DNA from: Chloroflexota bacterium
GTDB lineage: Bacteria; Chloroflexota; Anaerolineae; Anaerolineales; Anaerolineaceae
Direction: 5' to 3'
Length of the DNA: 34,034 bases
NCBI GenBank assembly: GCA_012798065.1
Contig: JAAZNW010000074.1
Location: 1-34,034 of the forward strand
Shown: piece after piece, positions 8,514-16,415 of the stretch
Layout: each line of letters starts with the position of its first letter
How positions within the stretch are numbered: position 1 is the stretch's first letter
Notes under the pieces: model-generated
What the model was told of the DNA's origin: nothing
Seen by the model: the letters and a program-made list of their open reading frames with translations, nothing else
Databases searched by the model: none
Program-made: the position numbers and the translations under genes

Positions 8514-8604
8514 GAAACGGGGAGCCCGCTGCACGGGCTGAGAGTAGGGAGCGAACCCTAGACCCGCATTACCTGATCCGGATTATGCCGGCGGAGGGAT
8601 AATC
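8514..8604 (+). promoter_or_regulatory. TPP riboswitch (THI element)
   Basis: All conserved TPP aptamer blocks are present in order: GGGGAGCCC, the GGGCTGAGA pyrimidine-sensor core, GAACCCTAGACCC, ACCTGATCCGGATTATGCC and GGCGGAGGGA. It lies between a consensus promoter and thiN and controls the thiN-thiB-thiP-thiQ operon, repressing it when thiamine pyrophosphate is abundant (established role of the class). Confidence 0.95.
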
Positions 8605-8614
8605 ACTCAACCAT

Positions 8615-8639
8615 ACAACCCTCCCTGGCGGAGGGTTGT
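8615..8639 (+). promoter_or_regulatory. Shine-Dalgarno-sequestering hairpin of the TPP riboswitch
   Basis: ACAACCCTCC (8615-8624) pairs perfectly with GGAGGGTTGT (8630-8639) around a CTGGC loop. The 3' arm contains the thiN ribosome binding site GGAGGG, seven bases before the ATG at 8643. The nine-base sequence GGCGGAGGG occurs both in the 3' strand of the aptamer (8590-8598) and at the ribosome binding site (8627-8635). The CCCTCC arm can therefore pair with either copy, a ready-made translational switch. Only two T follow the stem, so it is not a classical terminator. Confidence 0.75.
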
Positions 8640-8642
8640 TTA

Positions 8643-9299
8643 ATGTCCATTAACCACGTGCTTGTTTTTGCCTATGGTGAACTGAGGGACCCGCGAGCAG
8701 CCCGTGAGATGGCGACCCGCGCGGATTGGATCATCGCGGCTGATGGCGGGCTGGCTCACGTGCAGGCGCTCAACCTCAAACCTGACCTGTTGGTCGGAGA
8801 TCTGGACTCGGTATCCCCTGAGCAGATACGCTGGGCAGAAAAGATGGGCGCTGAAGTACGCAGGTTCCCGCTTGATAAAGATGAAACCGACCTTGAACTG
8901 GCGCTGCAAGAGGCTGTCGCAACAGGGTGCAGCCGCATTACCATCACCGGCGCGCTTGGCGGAAGGCTCGACCAGACACTCTCGAATATCTATCTGCTCA
9001 ACCTGCCAGTGCTGGCTGACCTTGATGTGCGCATCGATGACGGCGCGCAGGAGGTGATCCTCATTCACGGCGCGGTGACGCTTGAGGGCGGCCTGGGAGA
9101 CACCGTGTCATTGCTGCCGCTCTCGCCAATCGTACGCGGTATTTCAACCAGCGGGTTGAGGTACCCGCTGACCAACGAAAGCCTGATTTTTTATCGCAGC
9201 CGCGGGATCAGCAATGAAATGCTGGCTGAAAACGCCAGTGTTCAAATTCAATCAGGCATCCTCTTATGCATCCATGCGCGACGCGAGGTGATCGTATGA
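8643..9299 (+). CDS. thiN: Thiamine pyrophosphokinase
   Basis: Transfers pyrophosphate from ATP to thiamine to make TPP in the cytoplasm. The 218-residue length is normal. Catalytic and nucleotide-binding motifs are visible: AADGGLAH (about 32-39), LVGDLDSVS (about 50-58), LDKDETDLELAL (about 77-88) and GALGGRLDQTL (about 101-111). It is the first gene behind the TPP riboswitch. Its stop overlaps the ATG of the thiamine-binding-protein gene as ATGA. The operon therefore joins uptake of thiamine with its activation. Confidence 0.95.
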   Translation: MSINHVLVFAYGELRDPRAAREMATRADWIIAADGGLAHVQALNLKPDLLVGDLDSVSPEQIRWAEKMGAEVRRFPLDKDETDLELALQEAVATGCSRITITGALGGRLDQTLSNIYLLNLPVLADLDVRIDDGAQEVILIHGAVTLEGGLGDTVSLLPLSPIVRGISTSGLRYPLTNESLIFYRSRGISNEMLAENASVQIQSGILLCIHARREVIV

Positions 9300-10369
9300 A
9301 ACGCCGATTAAGGGTATGCGCTCTGCTTAGCGCGCTGCTGCTGACCGCCGGTTGCACGCGGGCGGCTGCAACAGAAACAGCGACGCCGGTCCTTACAGTG
9401 ATGACGCACGATTCTTTTTCGGTCTCTGAAACAGTGGTAAAAACGTTTGAAGAAGAGTACGGCGCTAAACTGGTGTTCCTAAAATCTGGCGATACCGGCG
9501 CTGCGCTTAACCGTGCGATTCTCACCCGAAGCCATCCTGAAGCGGATGTGTTCTATGGAATTGACAATACTTACCTCTCGCGCGCCCTGCAGGAGCAAAT
9601 TTTTGTGCCTTACACCCCAACCGCGCTCGCGCAACTGCCGGGAGAATTTAAAAGTGGGCTTTCTGGCATGGTGACACCGATTGACTTTGGCGATGTATGT
9701 ATCAATTACGATAAAGCCTGGTTTATAGAGCGCGGATTGGCGCTGCCAGCAACCCTGGCAGACCTGGCAAAACCTGCGTATAAAGGTGAAGCAGGGAACG
9801 GGTTGCTGGTTGTGGAAAACCCCGCTACATCTTCACCGGGGCTGGCCTTTCTGCTGGTGACCATCGCGGAGTATGGGGAAACTGGCTACCTGGATTACTG
9901 GCGTTCACTGAAACAGAATGGCGTGGTAGTGGTGAATGACTGGGAAACCGCTTACTATACCAACTTCTCTGCTTCTTCAGGGCGCGGGTTGCAACCTATG
10001 GTGGTGAGTTACGCCACCAGCCCGGCGGCTGAGGTCATTTATGCTTCTGAGCCCTTAAACGAAGCACCCACTGCCTCCATCACCACTGCGAACACCTGTT
10101 TTCGCCAGATCGAGTACGCTGGGATCTTGAAGGGCACCAGTCAACTTGAACTGGCACAAAGGTTTATTGATTTTATGCTCAGCCCGGTTTTCCAGGAAGA
10201 CCTGCCGCTGCAAATGTTTGTTTTCCCAGTTAACCCAGCAGCCACGCTGCCAGATGATTTTTTGCAATACGCAGCGTTCGCGCAGGAGCCTGCCAGGATT
10301 GACCCTGTGCTGATCTCGAAAAACCGGGACAAGTGGGTTACCGAGTGGACCAGGGTAATGCTGCCTTGA
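9296..10369 (+). CDS. thiB: Thiamine ABC transporter substrate-binding lipoprotein
   Basis: Periplasmic-type binding protein of the ThiB/TbpA family, 357 residues. The start at ATG 9296 gives a lipoprotein signal peptide with lipobox LTAGC (cysteine 20), and GAGGTGAT lies just upstream; the open frame begins ten codons earlier. Family features include TVMTHDSFSVSE near the mature N-terminus, KSGDTGAALNRAI, DVFYGIDNTYLSRAL, TPIDFGDVCINYDK, the PATSSPGLAFLL ligand loop and VVSYATSPAAEV. It sits between thiN and the fused permease under TPP control. Confidence 0.92.
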   Translation: MKRRLRVCALLSALLLTAGCTRAAATETATPVLTVMTHDSFSVSETVVKTFEEEYGAKLVFLKSGDTGAALNRAILTRSHPEADVFYGIDNTYLSRALQEQIFVPYTPTALAQLPGEFKSGLSGMVTPIDFGDVCINYDKAWFIERGLALPATLADLAKPAYKGEAGNGLLVVENPATSSPGLAFLLVTIAEYGETGYLDYWRSLKQNGVVVVNDWETAYYTNFSASSGRGLQPMVVSYATSPAAEVIYASEPLNEAPTASITTANTCFRQIEYAGILKGTSQLELAQRFIDFMLSPVFQEDLPLQMFVFPVNPAATLPDDFLQYAAFAQEPARIDPVLISKNRDKWVTEWTRVMLP

Positions 10370-12060
10370 GGTTCTGGCAGGAGTTGACGAGGTCAGTCAA
10401 GCAATCTGGCGTGCTGTTATGGGGAGCGCCGTTGGCATTGTTAGCGGTCTTCTTTTTTATCCCCATGGCGGCCATTCTGAACGTCATGTTCGCGCAAAGC
10501 GGGGATATTGTATTCTCTGATTCGCTGCGACCGCTGGGTTTTACTGTTTTTCAGGCGTTGCTCTCTACATTGTTAACCCTTCTATTGGGATTGCCTGCGG
10601 CGTATGTTTTTGCTCGTTTCGATTTTACAGGCAAGCGTGGCTTACGCATGCTCACCATGCTGCCGTTCGTGTTGCCCACCGTGGTCACCGCGGTGGCGTT
10701 TAACGCGCTGCTCGGACCGCGTGGCTGGGTCAACTTGCTTATGATGAAGTTGACCGGCGCTCAAGCGCCACCGATAAACTTTTTAAATACTTTTACGGCC
10801 ATTTTGGTGGCGCATGTTTTTTATAATATTGCCATTATCATCCGCGTTGTCGGTAACGCCTGGTCACAACTTGACCCGCGTCTTGAAAACAGTGCCAGGG
10901 TACTGGGGGCTTCCCCGTGGCGCGCCTTTATTGAAGTCGTTTATCCATTACTGCGCCGTCCTATCCTTTCTGCCGCCCTACTGGTATTCCTTTTTGATTT
11001 CACCAGCTTCGGCGTCATCCTCATGCTGGGAGGGGCTGGTTTTTCTACGCTTGAGGTGGCCATTTATACTCAGGCTTTGCATAACCTCAACCTGCCGATG
11101 GCTGGTCTACTTTCACTCATCCAACTTGCCTGCACAGTCATCATCCTGCTCCTTTATGGCTGGTCCAGCCAGGGTAACGATGTGCCCCTCTTTCCGCGCT
11201 TAAGCGGAGAAGGTACGCGCAAACCACGTTCAGCGGTTGAAAAAGGGACCGTTGCGCTGATGGTAATTATTTTATTCACCCTACAGGTGCTCCCTTTATT
11301 TGCGCTCGTCAGCCGTTCGCTGGTCCGCCTTGAAGGTGAGCGCGGTCAGCGTGGAAAGGTACAATCCGGGTTGACCATGGACTATTACCGCGAACTTTTC
11401 GTCAACCGGCAGCAAAGTGTTTTTTATGTTCCGCCTTCGCGTGCGGTGATTAATTCAATGAGTTATGCGGGTATAACCATGCTTCTCTCTGTGGGTGCTG
11501 GCACCCTGCTGGCTTACGCGATGGTAAAACGCCCAGCCACAAGGCGCTGGCTGGATCCCCTGGTAATGCTCCCATTTGGCGCATCCTCTGTAACGCTTGG
11601 CTTAGGGTTGCTTATCGCCTTCAGCGGCAGCATGCTGTCACGCGCATCTTTTCCCTGGCTGGTACCGCTGGCTCACAGCCTGATCGCCATCCCATTTGTG
11701 CTGCGCACCGTACAGCCTGCTTTGTCTGCCATGCCAAAATCGTTGTGCCAGTCAGCAGCGGTACTGGGTGCATCCCCGGCGCGCGCCTGGTGGGAGGTGG
11801 AGATGAGGTTGCTGAGCCGCCCTCTTCTGGTAGGCGGGCTTTTTGCGTTCACCATATCGATTGGTGAGTTCGGCGCCACAACCTTTATCGCGCGGCCAGA
11901 CAATCCCACAGTGCCTGTAGCCATTTTTCGTTACCTGGCTCAGCCTGGCGGGTTGAATTACGGGCAGGCTATGGCGATGGCTACAATTCTGATTGTCATC
12001 TGCGCGGTGAGCATTGGTTTGCTTGAAAGCCTCAGCCGCGCAATCAACGGCAGTGAATAA
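10366..12060 (+). CDS. thiP: Thiamine ABC transporter permease, two fused permease domains
   Basis: Inner-membrane permease of about 564 residues with two binding-protein-dependent transport domains, as in ThiP. Each half has the cytoplasmic EAA-type loop: ENSARVLGASPWRAF in the first and CQSAAVLGASPARAWWEVE in the second. About 12 hydrophobic helices are visible. No ATG suits the start. I prefer the TTG at 10366, which overlaps the thiB stop as TTGA with AGGG ten bases upstream. Alternatives are GTG at 10345 or 10333, inside thiB. The ATPase gene begins ten bases after its stop. Confidence 0.9.
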   Translation: MRFWQELTRSVKQSGVLLWGAPLALLAVFFFIPMAAILNVMFAQSGDIVFSDSLRPLGFTVFQALLSTLLTLLLGLPAAYVFARFDFTGKRGLRMLTMLPFVLPTVVTAVAFNALLGPRGWVNLLMMKLTGAQAPPINFLNTFTAILVAHVFYNIAIIIRVVGNAWSQLDPRLENSARVLGASPWRAFIEVVYPLLRRPILSAALLVFLFDFTSFGVILMLGGAGFSTLEVAIYTQALHNLNLPMAGLLSLIQLACTVIILLLYGWSSQGNDVPLFPRLSGEGTRKPRSAVEKGTVALMVIILFTLQVLPLFALVSRSLVRLEGERGQRGKVQSGLTMDYYRELFVNRQQSVFYVPPSRAVINSMSYAGITMLLSVGAGTLLAYAMVKRPATRRWLDPLVMLPFGASSVTLGLGLLIAFSGSMLSRASFPWLVPLAHSLIAIPFVLRTVQPALSAMPKSLCQSAAVLGASPARAWWEVEMRLLSRPLLVGGLFAFTISIGEFGATTFIARPDNPTVPVAIFRYLAQPGGLNYGQAMAMATILIVICAVSIGLLESLSRAINGSE

Positions 12061-12070
12061 CGGAGGGCGC

Positions 12071-13126
12071 ATGGACCGTTTGGAAATCATCGATCTGCAT
12101 AAAATGTATGAAGGCGCCCCTCTCCTCGATGGCGTGAGTTTTTACGTGGTGGCTGGCGAAACCCTGTGCCTGCTCGGCAGTTCTGGCAGCGGCAAGAGCA
12201 CCATTTTGCGCATTATCGCGGGTATCGAAACCCAGGACGCTGGCAGCATCCTCTGGCGCGGCAAGGATGTCAGCGCTGTCCCGGCGCACCGGCGCGGGTT
12301 TGGGTTGATGTTTCAGGATTATGCGCTTTTCCCACACCTCAACGTAAGCGAGAATATCGCTTTTGGTTTGCGCATGCAGCACGCAGCCAAAGATCAACTT
12401 GGCGCCCGTGTTTTTGAAGCGCTGGAGCGTGTCAATATGACTGCTTTTGCCAGTCGTCGGGTCACTGACCTCTCTGGCGGCGAACAGCAGCGTGTGGCGC
12501 TTGCCCGCGCGCTGGCGCCGCGACCACAGCTCTTAATGCTGGATGAACCGCTGGCAGCGCTCGATCGAAGCCTGCGAGTTGAGTTACAGGAAGATTTACG
12601 CGAGTTACTCCATCAGACAGGCATTCCTGCTATCTACGTGACACACGACCAGGAAGAAGCCATCTTGCTGGGTGACCGGCTCGCCTTATTGCACAACGGA
12701 CGAATTGTGCAAAGTGGTCTCACAGAAGAAGTGTACCGTCAGCCGGCGAACACCTGGGTAGCGCGCTTTTTAGGTATGACCAACTTGCTCGAAGGCAGGG
12801 TGGTCAGCGTAAACCCGCTGATGGTACAAACCGCCTGTGGGACGCTTGGCCCGTTCGTTCCTGGATATCCCTCCCTTTTAAGTCCGGGTCAGGTGGTGCA
12901 CCTTCTGGTCAGACTGGATGGGCTTTTTTCAGGCGAACATCAACCTTCAGCCGGCAGCATTAACGGCGAGGTTACGGAGTGCCGCTTCATGGGAGACCAT
13001 TACCGGGTGCGTATGAAGGTCGGTGAGTGCGCCAGTTTGGAATGCTTTACTGCCTCCCCGCTTGTACTGGGGAAGGCGCTTGAATTACGCCTGAATGCGG
13101 AAGATGTTGTTGTGCTGCCCGAATAA
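12071..13126 (+). CDS. thiQ: Thiamine ABC transporter ATP-binding protein (with TOBE-like C-terminus)
   Basis: ABC ATPase of 351 residues. Motifs: Walker A GSSGSGKST, Q-loop MFQDYALFPHLNV, signature LSGGEQQRVALARA, Walker B LLMLDEPLAALD and IYVTHDQEEA. Residues beyond about 240 form a TOBE-like extension, so the chain is about 120 residues longer than the enterobacterial ThiQ I know and closer in form to PotA/FbpC ATPases. ATG 12071 follows GGAGGG at a good distance. It is the last gene of the thiamine operon. The thiamine assignment rests on context rather than on this protein itself. Confidence 0.88.
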   Translation: MDRLEIIDLHKMYEGAPLLDGVSFYVVAGETLCLLGSSGSGKSTILRIIAGIETQDAGSILWRGKDVSAVPAHRRGFGLMFQDYALFPHLNVSENIAFGLRMQHAAKDQLGARVFEALERVNMTAFASRRVTDLSGGEQQRVALARALAPRPQLLMLDEPLAALDRSLRVELQEDLRELLHQTGIPAIYVTHDQEEAILLGDRLALLHNGRIVQSGLTEEVYRQPANTWVARFLGMTNLLEGRVVSVNPLMVQTACGTLGPFVPGYPSLLSPGQVVHLLVRLDGLFSGEHQPSAGSINGEVTECRFMGDHYRVRMKVGECASLECFTASPLVLGKALELRLNAEDVVVLPE

Positions 13127-13165
13127 AAACGCTTCCACTGGCAGTAAAACCTACGGCGCTGGCAT

Positions 13166-13333
13166 TCAAGGGGAAATTTTCTGGAAAACCCACCACAAGA
13201 TGAGCATGAACAAAACAATGCCAATACAGAAGGAGAGGGTCATGACCAGCACAACCTGCCATACCTGCCTTTTCCGGCTGGCAAGCAGTTCCTGATTTTT
13301 CACATCTGGCAGTTCTTTTTCTGGCTGGGTCAC
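13166..13333 (-). CDS. Small single-pass membrane protein, 55 residues, unknown
   Basis: A GTG start at 13333 overlaps the stop of the upstream DUF4126 gene as GTGA and opens a frame of 55 codons ending in TGA at 13166. The N-terminal 22 residues are charged and hydrophilic (for example EKELPDVKNQELLASRKRQ). Residues about 24-50 form one strongly hydrophobic helix ending in LWWVF. This charge and helix pattern, plus the translational-coupling overlap, argue for a real gene. It is third in a minus-strand operon of membrane proteins. Function unknown. Confidence 0.7.
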   Translation of the reverse strand: MTQPEKELPDVKNQELLASRKRQVWQVVLVMTLSFCIGIVLFMLILWWVFQKISP

Positions 13334-13905
13334 TCTACGGGTTGGGTTTCTCGTTTTTTCTTACGGTTATTTGCCCAAAGAATAATAATAATGAGAACGA
13401 TTGTCAGAGTGATGGCCACGATCACCGGTATGATCACGGAGAGAATCGAAACCACTGTCGAGGTGGCTTGTTCACCAATCGAAGCGGGTACGTTACCCAA
13501 ACCACCGGTGGCAGCGTTTACGGCTGGTCGCACCGCCAGAGCTTTTACGGCGTGTACCCCGCCTGAAACCAACAGGCCCGCGATCAAGCCCAGTATAGGG
13601 TTCACATCACCCACCTGACTGGAGGTGGCTGCAAATACAACCGCCCCAGCGGTAGGTCGAATGAACGACTGGATGACATCATTTACATGGTTAACGCCTG
13701 GGAATAGATCTGCCAGTATCTCCACGATGGTCAGCACGATAAGCACGCCGATCACCCACCAGGAAGTCATCAGGTTCCAGGGTTCTTGCAGTTTGATCAG
13801 ATTGGTGAATTTGGCGAGCAGCGAGACGACCAGCAGAGGAATATAGGCGTTCAAACCGGCGCTGGCAGAGAGGCCAAACGCTGTAAAAATATTGAAAATA
13901 TCCAT
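13330..13905 (-). CDS. DUF4126 family membrane protein
   Basis: Membrane protein of 191 residues. The N-terminus FTAFGLSASAGLNAYIPLLV, the IVEILADLFPGVNHVNDVI loop and RPTAGAVVFAA match the DUF4126 family (PF13548), whose function is unknown. It has five or so hydrophobic helices and a short basic tail (NNRKKKRE). The open frame extends to 14193 over the neighbouring gene, but ATG 13905 with AAAAGGAAA upstream gives the family N-terminus. It lies 17 bases after the DUF2085 gene and overlaps the small membrane-protein gene. Confidence 0.85.
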   Translation of the reverse strand: MDIFNIFTAFGLSASAGLNAYIPLLVVSLLAKFTNLIKLQEPWNLMTSWWVIGVLIVLTIVEILADLFPGVNHVNDVIQSFIRPTAGAVVFAATSSQVGDVNPILGLIAGLLVSGGVHAVKALAVRPAVNAATGGLGNVPASIGEQATSTVVSILSVIIPVIVAITLTIVLIIIILWANNRKKKRETQPVE

Positions 13906-13922
13906 TAATTCATTTCCTTTTC

Positions 13923-14717
13923 CTACCAGGTTTGGCTGAGAGAGAAGCGGATGAGATCCATAAGCCCAACCTGGGTGATAGCCGTGATTAAACCGGCACT
14001 CAATATACGAAAACCATCGCGAAAAAGATGCAGCGAGTTTTCCTTTTTTAAGATGATACACCAAAGCAATGTGTAGATCATGCCCAGCACCAGGTAGATG
14101 GTCAGGGTGGAGAGGATGGCGATAGGGTAAAACAGGATGGGCACATCGGATACCACCATCACCCCAGCGAGGGCGCAAAATAGGAATAACCAACCAAGCT
14201 GCTGCCAGCTATGCCAGACTGGCTGCGGGTTCGGGTTTGACCATAGTGTCTGGTGCCATAACGGCAGCAACACATTTGCCAGCGTGATACCGAAGAGCAA
14301 CCCGCTGATCAACCTGAGCTGGTTGGAGGGTGTATAGACGGTTTTAAGACCCACCAGCGGAAGGCTGGCGTTGATGCCGTCAAAGGCGAAAAAGGCGAAA
14401 AAGAACAACAGCACCGTTATTTTCTGCCTGGATGGGAAACCGCTTTTACGGTCTTTTGAGTACAGGTAGACCATCGAGATGAATAAACCCAGGAAAGTGC
14501 CGGTGCAGCGCGCGCATAACGGCAGCACTTTCCCTCCGACACTAAAGGAATGGCTGTCGATTTGGTGGCAGACCGAATACCCTATCGCGTTCATCTTGCC
14601 TTCGATACCCGGGGGCGTGAGCAGCAGCCACGCAGAAAAAAGCGCTACCAGCAGCAGCACCAACGCAGGGTTTAGCCAGCGAAATTTTTGAGGGGTATCG
14701 TCTTTTTTCTCAGACAT
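13923..14717 (-). CDS. DUF2085 family membrane protein
   Basis: Polytopic membrane protein of 264 residues. The diagnostic DUF2085 motif is present: YSVCHQIDSHSF followed by GKVLPLCARCTGTFLG at about residues 45-75. These conserved cysteines and histidines could bind a metal or form disulfides; the function is unknown. The C-terminal half adds further helices. I start at ATG 14717 because a TATAAT ends seven bases upstream, which predicts a leaderless transcript; an upstream TTG-type extension to 14753 would run through that promoter. It heads an operon with DUF4126 and the 55-residue protein. Confidence 0.83.
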   Translation of the reverse strand: MSEKKDDTPQKFRWLNPALVLLLVALFSAWLLLTPPGIEGKMNAIGYSVCHQIDSHSFSVGGKVLPLCARCTGTFLGLFISMVYLYSKDRKSGFPSRQKITVLLFFFAFFAFDGINASLPLVGLKTVYTPSNQLRLISGLLFGITLANVLLPLWHQTLWSNPNPQPVWHSWQQLGWLFLFCALAGVMVVSDVPILFYPIAILSTLTIYLVLGMIYTLLWCIILKKENSLHLFRDGFRILSAGLITAITQVGLMDLIRFSLSQTW

Positions 14718-14724
14718 AGGGCAA

Positions 14725-14753
14725 ATTATAAAGGGGATAGGAGGTTGGAGCAA
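14725..14753 (-). promoter_or_regulatory. Predicted leaderless promoter of the DUF2085 operon
   Basis: On the minus strand TTGCTC (14753-14748), a 17-base spacer and TATAAT (14730-14725) precede the ATG at 14717 by only seven bases. Transcription would start at or next to the start codon. No Shine-Dalgarno sequence is present. Confidence 0.6.
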
Positions 14754-14839
14754 GCCATAGTCGGAGGGCAGTGGGTGACCGCGCCCGCTTGACGCGAATG
14801 CGGAATTATGATTAACTTAACCAGAAGAACTTGCCATCC

Positions 14840-14972
14840 TAACGATGAGGAGGTGATGTCTACGATGTGTACCAGTTTTGAACACAGCGCTGCGGCATCC
14901 CTCCTCGCGATAGAGTAGGGAAGCCGCAGCGCCAAACCCCCGGAGCCGTCAGCGTGACGGCTCTGTGGTTTT
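14840..14972 (+). ncRNA. Mini-ORF leader or small RNA with two hairpins and a terminator
   Basis: A full anti-16S match, AGGAGGTGAT (14848-14857), is followed by ATG at 14865 (or 14856) and a 17- or 20-codon frame ending in TAG at 14916. The end of this frame lies in a long hairpin. GCGCTGCGGC (14887-14896) pairs with GCCGCAGCGC (14923-14932), continues as TCCCT/AGGGA (14898-14902 with 14917-14921), then CTC/GAG. CCTCCTC at 14900-14906 can instead pair with the ribosome binding site GAGGAGG (14847-14853). A second stem, GAGCCGTCA/TGACGGCTC (14943-14963), followed by GGTTTT resembles a terminator. PepT lies downstream. Confidence 0.55.
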
Positions 14973-15127
14973 CCTGGATTAATTCACTCTTTAACCGCTG
15001 CACCCTTAAAAGAAAAGTGGAAAGCGCCACCAGCACAAGTTGGCAATATCACCTCAAGCGTTTACGGCAAGGGCGCTTAACCGTACGCGGCAAGAGTTGC
15101 GTATACCAGTCAACCCACGCTTCGGTA

Positions 15128-15133
15128 TATAAT
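15128..15133 (+). promoter_or_regulatory. Candidate -10 box of pepT
   Basis: TATAAT at 15128-15133 lies 27 bases before the pepT ATG and leaves room for the ribosome binding site AGGAGG at 15151-15156. No convincing -35 sequence is found at 16-18 bases. Confidence 0.4.
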
Positions 15134-15160
15134 CAGTTCATCAAGCTACCAGGAGGGCGC

Positions 15161-16390
15161 ATGCCGACAGTAAAAGAAAGATTTATCAAGTACGCCAGGA
15201 TCAACACGGAATCGAATCGTGACAGCGAGACCTGCCCCAGCACTCAGGCGCAGTTTGACTTGGCGCGGGTGCTCGAATCAGAATTGCGTGAAATGGGTTT
15301 GCAGGAAATAAGCCTGGATGAGAACTGCTATCTGATGGCTTCACTACCGGCGAACACTGAAAAGCCTCTCCCTGTTATCGGCTTCATCGCGCATCTCGAC
15401 ACCAGTCCGGATATGAGCGGCGCGCAGGTTAACCCCCAGATTGTCGCCAGCTATGACGGGGGTGATATTGTGCTCAACCATGAACTCGGTATACAAATGA
15501 AGCCGATGGACTTCCCGGAACTGCAAAAGTATATTGGGCAAGAGTTGATCACCACAGATGGCACCACCTTGCTCGGGGCGGACGATAAGGCTGGTGTCGC
15601 GGCGATCATGTCTGCAATGGAGCACCTGGTCGCGCACCCGGAGATCAAGCACGGGAAAATCCGTGTTGGCTTCACCCCGGATGAAGAAATTGGGCGCGGC
15701 GCAGATAAATTTGATGTGGAGAAATTCGGTGCCAGTTACGCATACACGGTAGATGGCGGAGAAATTGGCGAACTGGAATACGAAACCTTCAACGCTGCCG
15801 AGGTGCAGGTTGCCGTAAGCGGCAGGAATGTTCACCCTGGGGTGGCGAAAAACAAGATGGTCAATTCGATTCTACTGGCTATGGAATTCAATGCCATGCT
15901 GCCGGTCAATGAGCGCCCCGAATTCACCGAAGGGCGTGAAGGGTTTATTCATTTATTGGGTGTATCCGGCTCGGTAGAAAACACCCGCATGTATTATATT
16001 ATCCGTGACCATGACCGGATGCTGCTTGAAAAACGCAAGCAATACATGATCGACGCAGCCACCCTGCTCAACCGGCGTTACGGCGAGGGACGGATTGGAC
16101 TGGAGATTAACGACCAATACTATAACATGCGCGAGAAGATCGAACCGGTTTTTGAGATTGTTGAAAACGCGCGTGATGCCATGCTCGCGCTTGGCATAGA
16201 GCCGAAAATATTGCCCGTCCGCGGCGGCACGGATGGTTCGCGCTTGTCTTTTATGGGATTACCAACACCCAACATTTTTACCGGAGGGCTTTTCGCTCAT
16301 GGCAAGTATGAAGTTCTGCCCACTCGTTCACTAGAGCGCGCGGTTGAAGTGATCATCAAGATCATCGAAATGGCCGGTAAAGATAAATAA
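15161..16390 (+). CDS. pepT: Peptidase T (tripeptide aminopeptidase)
   Basis: Zinc-dependent cytoplasmic M20-family peptidase that releases the N-terminal residue of tripeptides. At 409 residues it matches the usual PepT length. Metal and catalytic motifs: AHLDTSPDMSG, GTTLLGADDKAGVAAIM, FTPDEEIGRGADKFDV, YTVDGGEIGELEYE, SGRNVHPGVAKNKMVN and the C-terminal RGGTDGSRLSFMGLPTPNIFTGG region, cited here by its start RGGTDGSRLS. ATG 16161-style alternatives are absent; ATG 15161 follows AGGAGGGCGC. The open frame continues upstream to 14954 but that part crosses the terminator-like hairpin and does not resemble the family. A terminator follows. Confidence 0.94.
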   Translation: MPTVKERFIKYARINTESNRDSETCPSTQAQFDLARVLESELREMGLQEISLDENCYLMASLPANTEKPLPVIGFIAHLDTSPDMSGAQVNPQIVASYDGGDIVLNHELGIQMKPMDFPELQKYIGQELITTDGTTLLGADDKAGVAAIMSAMEHLVAHPEIKHGKIRVGFTPDEEIGRGADKFDVEKFGASYAYTVDGGEIGELEYETFNAAEVQVAVSGRNVHPGVAKNKMVNSILLAMEFNAMLPVNERPEFTEGREGFIHLLGVSGSVENTRMYYIIRDHDRMLLEKRKQYMIDAATLLNRRYGEGRIGLEINDQYYNMREKIEPVFEIVENARDAMLALGIEPKILPVRGGTDGSRLSFMGLPTPNIFTGGLFAHGKYEVLPTRSLERAVEVIIKIIEMAGKDK

Positions 16391-16391
16391 C

Positions 16392-16414
16392 CCGCTCGCG
16401 AGAGCGGTTTATTT
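16392..16414 (+). terminator. Intrinsic terminator of pepT
   Basis: CCGCTC-GCGA-GAGCGG (16392-16407) followed directly by TTTATTT. It lies two bases after the pepT stop and just before the 3' end of the convergent transporter gene. Confidence 0.85.
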
Positions 16415-16415
16415 A

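Noticed and set aside
8615..8639. Intrinsic terminator downstream of the TPP aptamer
   Set aside because: Only two T follow the stem and the 3' arm contains the thiN ribosome binding site, so translational masking fits better.
14954..15160. N-terminal extension of pepT
   Set aside because: The extra 69 residues cross the terminator-like stem, lack family resemblance, and the ATG at 15161 has a strong ribosome binding site.
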